Below, in pieces: positions 1 to 4,963 of a stretch of 9,608 nt of DNA. The DNA is taken from positions 1-9,608 of the forward strand of contig JBQLZO010000036.1 in assembly GCA_052168315.1 (NCBI GenBank), read 5' to 3'. The stretch is from JBQLZO01 sp052168315. Its GTDB lineage: Bacteria > Planctomycetota > Phycisphaerae > Phycisphaerales > UBA1924. Every line of letters begins with the position of its first letter. Position 1 is the stretch's first letter. A model generated the notes under the pieces. That model did not search any database, was not told where the DNA came from, and was given only the letters and a program-made list of their open reading frames with translations. A program made the position numbers and the translations under genes.

Positions 1-120
1 CCCCGCCCCACCCAACACGCCCAGCCCATGACCCATCAATCCCAACATTCTCGGACGACACACCCCCATCCCCACCCCCCGCACGACCGGAAACTTCACT
101 TTCAATTTTTTCTGAAACAA

Positions 121-149
121 TTGACACCCGCCCCCACGCGCTCGATACT
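121..149 (+). promoter_or_regulatory. sigma70-like promoter of the polyprenyl synthase gene
   Basis: A perfect -35 hexamer TTGACA (121-126) is followed after 17 bp by GATACT (144-149), which matches 4 of 6 positions of TATAAT. The stretch 91-120 just upstream is A/T-rich in an otherwise very GC-rich region and could serve as an UP element. The predicted transcription start falls at about 155-157, on the first in-frame ATG (156). I see no Shine-Dalgarno sequence before either possible start codon. Positions 1-90 show no gene or other recognisable element. Confidence 0.68.
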
Positions 150-155
150 CCTCAT

Positions 156-1277
156 ATGGGCATCGGCAACCCCATGACCTCCGCCACCTCAACCGCCACC
201 GGGCGACTCCTCGACCTCGCACTCGCGCGCGTCGCCCGCATCATGTCGCGCGCCATGGGCTCATCCGTCCAGCCCGTCCAGGAACTCGTCACCCGCGCGG
301 AGGGCTACCGCGGAAAGATGATCCGCCCAACCCTCGTCCTCCTCTCCGGCCTCGCGTGCGGCGATCCCGAAGAACTCAACCTCTCACGCCTCGGCCTCAC
401 GCCCACCGCAACACCCGATCTCGACGATCACCCCCACGATCACCACACCCAATCCGATCTCACCCAACCCTCGCCCTCCGCGCGTATCTCCGAACGACAC
501 CTCACCATCGCCGCCGTCATCGAGATGATCCACCTCGCCACGCTCGTCCACGACGATGTGCTCGACGAGGCCGACATCCGCCGCGGAGCGCCCACCATCG
601 CGAAGCTCCGCGGCAACGAAACCGCCGTCATGCTCGGCGATTTCCTCATCTCGCGCTCCTTCGAACTCTGCGCTTCCACCGGCGATGCCTCCATCGCACA
701 CCGCGTCGGCCAGATCTCATCCCGCGTCTGCGAGGGCGAGATCATGCAGCTCTCCCACCGCGACGACCTCGCGCTCGACGAGACCACCTACTTCGACATC
801 ATCGAACGCAAGACCGCCTGCCTCATCGGCCTCGCCGCCGAGATGGGCGCGCGATGCTCCGGCGCCTCCGAGCGCATCCAAAGCGCCGCGTTCGAGTTCG
901 CCCAGCAGGTCGGCATCGCCTTCCAGATCCAGGATGACCTGCTCGACCTCACCGGCGCCGAGCGCATCGTCGGCAAGACCCTCGGCAAGGACCTCGACAA
1001 GGGCAAGCTCACCCTCCCCCTCATCCGCCACCTCGCCGCCCTCGACCCCGCCGACCGCGCCCGGTTCACCCAAGACCTCGCCCGCGGCGCGTTCCTCAAC
1101 GGCTCACGCCCCACCCTCATCGCCGCCCTCGAGTCCACCGGCGCCATCCAGGCCGCCCGACAGGCCGCCCGCGACCGCATCGACGCCGCCAAGGCCGCCC
1201 TCAGCCACCTCCCGCCCACCACCGCCCGGGCCGAGCTCGAACGCATCGCCGACGCCGTCATCACCCGCGACTGGTAA
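156..1277 (+). CDS. long-chain all-trans polyprenyl diphosphate synthase (IspB/HepT-like)
   Basis: This enzyme condenses isopentenyl diphosphate onto an allylic diphosphate to build the polyprenyl chain used for quinone side chains. Both aspartate-rich motifs are present: FARM DDVLD (residues 133-137) and SARM DDLLD (260-264). GKMIRP (53-58) is the substrate-binding GGKRLRP-like motif, and GKTLGKDLDKGKLTLP (273-288) is the usual segment after the SARM. The residues before the FARM read HLATLVHDD, as in octa/heptaprenyl synthases (ATLLHDD), rather than the aromatic pattern of short-chain farnesyl or geranylgeranyl synthases. Long-chain specificity is inferred from this. At 373 residues it is longer than usual (about 320-330) because of an insert at about 79-112 containing an Asp/His-rich cluster (88-97). 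The start may be ATG 156 (leaderless) or ATG 174; I chose 156 because the promoter points there. No partner gene is adjacent. Confidence 0.9.
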   Translation: MGIGNPMTSATSTATGRLLDLALARVARIMSRAMGSSVQPVQELVTRAEGYRGKMIRPTLVLLSGLACGDPEELNLSRLGLTPTATPDLDDHPHDHHTQSDLTQPSPSARISERHLTIAAVIEMIHLATLVHDDVLDEADIRRGAPTIAKLRGNETAVMLGDFLISRSFELCASTGDASIAHRVGQISSRVCEGEIMQLSHRDDLALDETTYFDIIERKTACLIGLAAEMGARCSGASERIQSAAFEFAQQVGIAFQIQDDLLDLTGAERIVGKTLGKDLDKGKLTLPLIRHLAALDPADRARFTQDLARGAFLNGSRPTLIAALESTGAIQAARQAARDRIDAAKAALSHLPPTTARAELERIADAVITRDW

Positions 1278-1340
1278 ACCCCACGCCCGCCCCAACCCCC
1301 GCCCGGCCCGCCAATCCCACGCCTCCCAATCTGCCGATCC

Positions 1341-1372
1341 GCTGCTCCGCTGCTCTGCTGCTCCGCTGCTCT
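1341..1372 (+). repeat. perfect 16-bp tandem repeat followed by a polypyrimidine tract
   Basis: The unit GCTGCTCCGCTGCTCT occurs twice in perfect tandem (1341-1356 and 1357-1372). It runs into an almost pure C/T tract to about 1400. It lies between the polyprenyl synthase stop codon and the bS18 promoter region. I see no coding potential and no terminator in 1278-1400. Its role is unknown. Confidence 0.8.
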
Positions 1373-1406
1373 CTCTTTCCTCCTCCCCTCCCCCGCCCCC
1401 AGCGCC

Positions 1407-1412
1407 TACACT
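1407..1412 (+). promoter_or_regulatory. candidate -10 box for rpsR
   Basis: TACACT matches 4 of 6 positions of TATAAT and sits just upstream of the leader hairpins. The 10-mer TACACTCGCC occurs identically at 1952-1961, before the methionine sulfoxide reductase gene, which supports a shared promoter element. No convincing -35 lies at the proper distance. The predicted start is near 1419, giving a leader of about 75 nt. Confidence 0.4.
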
Positions 1413-1419
1413 CGCCGCT

Positions 1420-1468
1420 CGCCGGCATCGGGCCGGCGCTCGCTTCGTCGCCCGGGATCGCCCCGGGC
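1420..1468 (+). promoter_or_regulatory. two-hairpin leader of rpsR
   Basis: Two perfect 7-bp stems, each with a 5-nt loop, lie in a row: CGCCGGC/GCCGGCG (1420-1438, loop ATCGG) and GCCCGGG/CCCGGGC (1450-1468, loop ATCGC). They lie between the predicted transcription start and a weak Shine-Dalgarno (GAGG, 1482-1485). Ribosomal protein genes are often autoregulated through structured leaders, and an S6:S18-binding leader motif is known for rpsF-rpsR operons. I cannot confirm a match to that motif. Regulation here is inference. Confidence 0.4.
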
Positions 1469-1494
1469 CCCGGACCAGGACGAGGACAAAGACC

Positions 1495-1845
1495 ATGGGA
1501 CAGTTCGATCGATTCGGCGGTGGTGGCGGCGGGGCTCGCGGCGGACGCGACCGTGACAGGGACCGCGATCGTGACCGCGACAGGGATCGCGACCGCGACC
1601 GGGACTCCGATGGCGGCGATGCCCTCGAGGGCGGCCGCAACCAGTACATCCGCAAGTCCAGCAACGGCACCCGGTACATCGACTACAAGGATGTCGACAA
1701 CCTCCGCCGCATGCTCTCCCCCAACGGCAAGCTCCACGGCCGCAAGCGCCTCGGAACCACCGCCCGCGAGCAGCGCATGGTCGCCCAGGCCGTCAAGCGC
1801 GCCCGCTTCATGGGCCTGCTCCCCTACACCGACGCGACCCTCTGA
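1495..1845 (+). CDS. rpsR: 30S ribosomal protein bS18 with Gly-rich and Arg-Asp repeat extension
   Basis: bS18 is a small-subunit protein that pairs with bS6 on the platform. The C-terminal core from about residue 57 is typical: YIDYKDVDNLRRML, then a GRKRLGTTAREQRMVAQAVKRARFMGLLPY-type segment, matching E. coli S18 (IDYKD...[27 protein letters not shown]). The protein has 116 residues against the usual 75-90. The extra N-terminus contains a run of six glycines and then ten consecutive Arg-Asp dipeptides (residues 18-37, bases 1546-1605). The Arg codons vary (CGC, CGT, AGG, CGG), so the run is not a simple recent codon expansion. The start ATG 1495 has GAGG at 1482-1485. The gene stands alone, not beside rpsF, ssb or rplI as in many bacteria. 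A terminator follows 43 bp after the stop. Confidence 0.95.
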   Translation: MGQFDRFGGGGGGARGGRDRDRDRDRDRDRDRDRDRDSDGGDALEGGRNQYIRKSSNGTRYIDYKDVDNLRRMLSPNGKLHGRKRLGTTAREQRMVAQAVKRARFMGLLPYTDATL

Positions 1846-1887
1846 TCGATCAACTCCAGATCGACCCACACCTCACCGAGACCTCCC

Positions 1888-1920
1888 CGAGCACGCCCCG
1901 CGCGTGCTCGCTTTCATTTC
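1888..1920 (+). terminator. Rho-independent terminator after rpsR
   Basis: A perfect 9-bp stem CGAGCACGC/GCGTGCTCG (1888-1896 and 1902-1910) with loop CCCGC is followed by CTTTCATTTC. The T-rich tail is interrupted, but the stem is strong and it lies 43 bp after the bS18 stop. The tail start GCTTTCAT recurs after the terminator at 4664-4706. Confidence 0.75.
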
Positions 1921-1951
1921 ACAACCCACGAAGGCCCATCGCCATCCGCCA

Positions 1952-1957
1952 TACACT
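1952..1957 (+). promoter_or_regulatory. candidate -10 box for msrC
   Basis: TACACT lies 7 nt before the ATG at 1965, so transcription would start at or within a base or two of the start codon. No Shine-Dalgarno is visible upstream, and no clear -35 is present at 16-18 bp. The 10-mer TACACTCGCC is shared with the rpsR upstream region (1407-1416). Confidence 0.45.
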
Positions 1958-1964
1958 CGCCCCG

Positions 1965-2570
1965 ATGGACAATGGGCCCACCACAGGACAATGGCCGCGC
2001 ACCGAAGCGGACTACAACGCCGCGCTCGACAACGCCCGCGCCCGCATCGCGCCGCACCACGACCGCGACCAGCGCGCCGAGGCGCTCATCCACGCGCTCT
2101 GGGAGGCCTTCGGATCGGCCGAAGGTCCCACAGACCGCGGGTATTCATGGGTCGGCATCTACTACGCCCCCGCCCAACCGATCCCGCCCCGCTACGCCGG
2201 CGATGCCCGCGCCACCGTCCCCGACGACCAGATGCTCCTCGGCCCCTGCCGCAACAAACCCGCGTGCTCGCCCATCGGGCTCCAGGGCATGTGCGGCCGC
2301 TCCTTCCTCGAACGCGCTCCCATCATCGTCGATGATGTCCGCACCCTCGGAACCAACTACATCGCCTGCGACCCGCGCGACCAGAGCGAACTCGTCATCC
2401 CCCTCATCGACGCCGCCACCGACACCCCATGGGGCGTGCTCGACATCGACAGCTACGCCACCAGCGCCTTCATCGATGATGAGTGCCGCTGGCTGGGCCA
2501 AATCATCCACGCCCTCGCGCTCACCTCGCCCGCATCGTCCGAGAGCGCAGCGCCCGTGCTCAGGTTCTAG
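1965..2570 (+). CDS. msrC: free methionine-(R)-sulfoxide reductase, GAF-domain type
   Basis: This cytosolic enzyme reduces free methionine-(R)-sulfoxide, using a redox-active cysteine set in a GAF fold. The family signature is clear: SWVGIYY (61-67), LLGPCRNKPAC (91-101), GMCG (108-111), DDV (123-125), YIACDPRDQSELVIPL (132-147) and WGVLDIDS. The three family cysteines correspond to C101, C110 and C135 (E. coli YebR C84, C94, C118), with near-identical spacing, so catalysis looks intact. An additional cysteine (C95) lies close to C101. Length is 201 residues against about 160-165 in typical members. The excess is in the N-terminus, a segment at about 69-88 between the first strands, and the Ser/Ala-rich C-terminus. 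The start ATG 1965 fits the promoter position but has no ribosome binding site. The gene stands alone between the rpsR terminator and the protease leader. Confidence 0.9.
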   Translation: MDNGPTTGQWPRTEADYNAALDNARARIAPHHDRDQRAEALIHALWEAFGSAEGPTDRGYSWVGIYYAPAQPIPPRYAGDARATVPDDQMLLGPCRNKPACSPIGLQGMCGRSFLERAPIIVDDVRTLGTNYIACDPRDQSELVIPLIDAATDTPWGVLDIDSYATSAFIDDECRWLGQIIHALALTSPASSESAAPVLRF

Positions 2571-2808
2571 GGCCTTCCCTAATGACCATTGGGGGCCGAT
2601 TCCCGGTTCGGATCACCCGGGCTGGGAGAGATTCCCCACAAGGCCCTTTTCGGTGCCGGCGATTCCAGTAATCTTCACCCTTTCGCTTGAATGAGCGGGC
2701 TTCGTCGCTCATCTTTGCGGGCCGGACGGATGTCCGACATGCCCATCGCGTTTCGCGCTCGCCGCTCACGCGGGAGCGCAGCAATCGAGTGTTGAAGGAG
2801 TAGGAAGC
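2571..2808 (+). other. intergenic region with a hairpin and a strong ribosome binding site
   Basis: No gene is visible. A 7-bp stem ATGAGCG/CGCTCAT (2691-2712, 8-nt loop) followed by CTTT may be a weak terminator for msrC or a leader structure for the protease gene. A strong Shine-Dalgarno AAGGAG (2795-2800) lies 8 nt before ATG 2809, with a second in-frame ATG at 2812. No convincing promoter pair could be assigned. Confidence 0.45.
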
Positions 2809-4599
2809 ATGATGCATCGTGGGTTCGTTTTCACCGCCATCACGGCGGGGCTGTCATCGCTCGCGCTCGCCGCGTTCTCAGGAACCGCGTACGGGCAGGT
2901 CTCGGGCGGCGCAGACCCCGCTCGCCCCACCCCGTACTTCGTCCGCTACTTCGATCAGTCCACCCCGCTGTTCCTCGAGCCGGGCGCCCTCGCGCTCAGG
3001 CCGGTCGCGCTCGACGCCGAGGCGTTCAACGGCTGGACCCCGGCCCTGGCCGCCAAGCTCGCCCAGCACGCCGTCGTCGAAGACACCGGCGAGATGACCA
3101 GCGTCGGCGGATTCGTCCGCGCCCGCATCGAGCAGCCCGGCGATGGCATCGCCGCCCAGGAACTCGCCACCCGGAACACCGTCGCGGACATCGCCGAGGA
3201 CCCCGCCTTCTCCTTCGCCTCACCCGTCTTCCTCGACGAGCGCGGGCTGCCGTACATTGTCACCGATGAGATCATCGTCGGGCTCGAACCGGGCGCCGAC
3301 CGCGATGAGGCGCTCGCCGGCTTCGCCGCCGATGGGCTCGACATCCTCGAGCACGACCTCGCCGGCATGAACGGCGTGTTCCTGCTCCGTTCGTCCTCCC
3401 GCGATGGCTTCGAGGTCCTCGCGCAGGCCAACGACATCGCGGCCCGACCCGGTGTCCGTTTCTCCGAGCCCAACGCGGTCATCCGTGGCGAGTCGTTCAT
3501 CAACCCCAACGATCCGCTCTTCTCCCAGCAGTGGGCGCTCCAGCAGGGCAGCGACTTCGACATGGACGGCCCGGAGGCATGGGACATCGCCACCGGCGAT
3601 GATTCCGTGATCACCGTCATCCTCGATGTCGGCATGCAGTTCAACCACCCCGACCTCAACAACGCGCCCGGCCAGGACTTCTCCGGTTCCGTTCCCAACG
3701 GCGGCCCGGCCAACAACTGCGACAACCACGGAACCGCGGTCGCCGGGTGCGTCTCGGCCATCCTCAACAACAGCACCGGCATCGTCGGCGGCGCGCCCGG
3801 CTCCCGCACCGCCTCGGGCAAGATCGGCGTCTCCACCTCCTTCTTCGGCCTCTGCTTCGGGTTCTTCGACTCCCAGCCCACCATGCTCGTCAGCGCGCTC
3901 AACTGGTCCGCATCCTCCGGTGCGCGCGTCACCAACTCCTCGTTCGGCTACGGGGTCTCCGCCGCCGTCACAACCGCGTACGACACCACGCGCAGCGCTG
4001 GCGTCCTCCACTTCGCCGCCTCAGGCAACGGCGGAACCAGCTCGGTCTCCTACCCCGCCAACCTCTCCAGCGTCAACGCCATCGGCGCGCTCCAGCAGAA
4101 CGGCACCCTCGCCAGCTTCTCGCAGTTCGGCGTCGGACAGCAGTTCGTCGCCCCGGGCGCTGCCATCCTCAGCACCGACCGCACCGGAAGCGCCGGATAC
4201 CAGAACGGCGACTACACCACGATCGACGGCACCTCCTTCGCCTCGCCATACGCCGCCTCCGTCGCCGCCCTGATCATCTCCATCAACCCAGACCTGAATG
4301 TCGCTGAAGTCGAGCAGATCATGCGCGACTCGGCCGTGGACATGGGCCCGTCCGGATACGACACCACCTTCGGCTGGGGGCGCGTCAACCTCCACGCCGC
4401 GGCGCTGGCCGCGCAGGACACCATCGTTGAGCCCGGCTGCCCTGGCGACCTCGACGACAGCGGCGGCGTGAACTCCAACGACCTCGGCATTCTCCTCAGC
4501 GCCTTCGGCTCCTCCGATGCCGGCGACCTCGACGGCGATGGCGACACCGACTCCGACGACCTGGGCCTGCTCTTGGGCAGCTTCGGGTGCACCGCCTGA
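2809..4599 (+). CDS. secreted subtilisin-like serine protease (S8) with dockerin-like C-terminus
   Basis: This is a predicted exported endopeptidase. A signal peptide spans residues 1-29 (hydrophobic core about 8-22, likely cleavage after AYG). A long pro-region (about 30-235) follows; its second half (about 151-225, VTDEIIVGLEPG...) resembles an I9-type inhibitor propeptide. The catalytic domain (about 240-535) has the full subtilase set: Asp273 in ILDVGMQFNHPDL, His307 in NHGTAVAGC, oxyanion Asn407 in SGN and Ser476 in GTSFASP. The residue after the catalytic Asp is Val instead of the usual Thr/Ser. Cys304 and Cys314 flank the catalytic His and could form a disulfide. The C-terminus (544-596) holds two 12-residue calcium-loop candidates (D547/D549/S551/N555/D558 and D573/D575/D577/D581/D584), like a compact dockerin. 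AAGGAG 8 nt upstream fixes the start at 2809. The substrate is unknown. Confidence 0.93.
   Translation: MMHRGFVFTAITAGLSSLALAAFSGTAYGQVSGGADPARPTPYFVRYFDQSTPLFLEPGALALRPVALDAEAFNGWTPALAAKLAQHAVVEDTGEMTSVGGFVRARIEQPGDGIAAQELATRNTVADIAEDPAFSFASPVFLDERGLPYIVTDEIIVGLEPGADRDEALAGFAADGLDILEHDLAGMNGVFLLRSSSRDGFEVLAQANDIAARPGVRFSEPNAVIRGESFINPNDPLFSQQWALQQGSDFDMDGPEAWDIATGDDSVITVILDVGMQFNHPDLNNAPGQDFSGSVPNGGPANNCDNHGTAVAGCVSAILNNSTGIVGGAPGSRTASGKIGVSTSFFGLCFGFFDSQPTMLVSALNWSASSGARVTNSSFGYGVSAAVTTAYDTTRSAGVLHFAASGNGGTSSVSYPANLSSVNAIGALQQNGTLASFSQFGVGQQFVAPGAAILSTDRTGSAGYQNGDYTTIDGTSFASPYAASVAALIISINPDLNVAEVEQIMRDSAVDMGPSGYDTTFGWGRVNLHAAALAAQDTIVEPGCPGDLDDSGGVNSNDLGILLSAFGSSDAGDLDGDGDTDSDDLGLLLGSFGCTA
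4522..4566 (+). repeat. calcium-loop DNA segment shared with the next protease gene (copy 1)
   Basis: These 45 bases encode the second calcium loop of the S8 protease. By hand alignment they match 43 of 45 bases of 7097-7141, in the tail of the next gene. The two copies inside that next gene (7097-7141 and 7175-7219) match each other at only 39 of 45. This pattern points to exchange or recent duplication between the neighbouring genes. Confidence 0.75.
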
Positions 4600-4601
4600 G
4601 T

Positions 4602-4610
4602 TGGTATTAT
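4602..4610 (+). promoter_or_regulatory. candidate extended -10 promoter in the protease intergenic region
   Basis: TGGTATTAT combines an extended -10 (TGn) with TATTAT, 5 of 6 matches to TATAAT. It starts 3 bp after the S8 protease stop codon. There is no good -35, which extended -10 promoters may lack. Transcription would begin near 4617 and meet the terminator at 4664-4706. Confidence 0.4.
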
Positions 4611-4663
4611 GGGACAATGTGAGTGCAATTCCTCACCGAGCGAATCGCGCCCACAGGATGGCT

Positions 4664-4706
4664 CGGGGCGTGATCAGGACAAACCCTGATCACGCCCCGC
4701 TTTCAT
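4664..4706 (+). terminator. strong Rho-independent terminator between the protease genes
   Basis: A perfect 15-bp stem (arms 4664-4678 and 4685-4699; left arm CGGGGCGTGATCAGG) with loop ACAAAC is followed by CTTTCAT. It lies 64 bp after the S8 protease stop. An upstream segment CCGAGC (4636-4641) can pair with GCTCGG (4661-4666), which overlaps the base of the terminator's left arm, so an alternative fold exists. Confidence 0.85.
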
Positions 4707-4839
4707 GCGCACCCATCGCGCGCTGCAAACATCCGCGAACCTGAGTAGGAGTGCGAGCGATGGGCGCGCCGCATCGTGCGTTCATGCGGCAAAATGTCGC
4801 CCAATCGCACCAGAATTGGTGTGGTCGTGGCGTGTCCTG

Positions 4840-4848
4840 TGGTAGTTT
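4840..4848 (+). promoter_or_regulatory. weak candidate promoter of the cysteine-rich protease gene
   Basis: TGGTAGTTT has the TGn extension and a poor hexamer (3 of 6). It is the best-placed candidate downstream of the terminator and would give a leader of about 110 nt containing the palindrome at 4889-4908 and the hairpin at 4928-4945. There is no clear -35. Confidence 0.25.
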
Positions 4849-4888
4849 GGATCGAGTGCATCGGACCGTCTGGAGCGTGTCCGGTGAT

Positions 4889-4908
4889 GCCCGCGGTCGA
4901 CCGCGGGC
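4889..4908 (+). promoter_or_regulatory. perfect 20-bp palindrome in the leader of the cysteine-rich protease gene
   Basis: GCCCGCGGTCGACCGCGGGC is its own reverse complement. As DNA it could be an operator for a dimeric regulator; as RNA it forms an 8-bp stem with a TCGA loop. A second hairpin (GGCCGCG/CGCGGCC, 4928-4945, loop GGAG) ends 3 nt before the Shine-Dalgarno. Both lie in the probable 5' leader. Confidence 0.5.
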
Positions 4909-4948
4909 GCAGGCATTCCGAGTGGAAGGCCGCGGGAGCGCGGCCCCG

Positions 4949-4954
4949 AAGGAG
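4949..4954 (+). promoter_or_regulatory. Shine-Dalgarno that decides the start at 4964
   Basis: AAGGAG abuts the in-frame ATG at 4955 (no spacing, and too close also for ATG 4958) but lies 9 nt before the in-frame ATG at 4964, a normal spacing. Starting at 4964 also puts a clean signal peptide at the N-terminus. Confidence 0.75.
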
Positions 4955-4963
4955 ATGATGCAG

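Noticed and set aside
556..1494. Long upstream extension of the bS18 reading frame
   Set aside because: The frame is open across the polyprenyl synthase gene but is Ser/Pro/Ala-rich there, typical of a frame-shifted shadow. The bS18 start at 1495 is clear.
1965..2570. GAF domain as a cyclic-nucleotide or light sensor
   Set aside because: The three reductase cysteines and the KPAC...MCG...IACD signature identify the methionine sulfoxide reductase subfamily, and no output domain is attached.
2955..4011. Open minus-strand frames opposite the S8 protease
   Set aside because: They lack domains and overlap a gene with complete catalytic motifs.
4751..4963. N-terminal extension of the cysteine-rich protease from GTG 4751 or ATG 4760 (TAGGAG lies 8 nt before ATG 4760)
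   Set aside because: It would bury the signal peptide about 70 residues inside the protein and would translate through the palindrome and hairpin. AAGGAG 9 nt before ATG 4964 gives a clean start and signal peptide.
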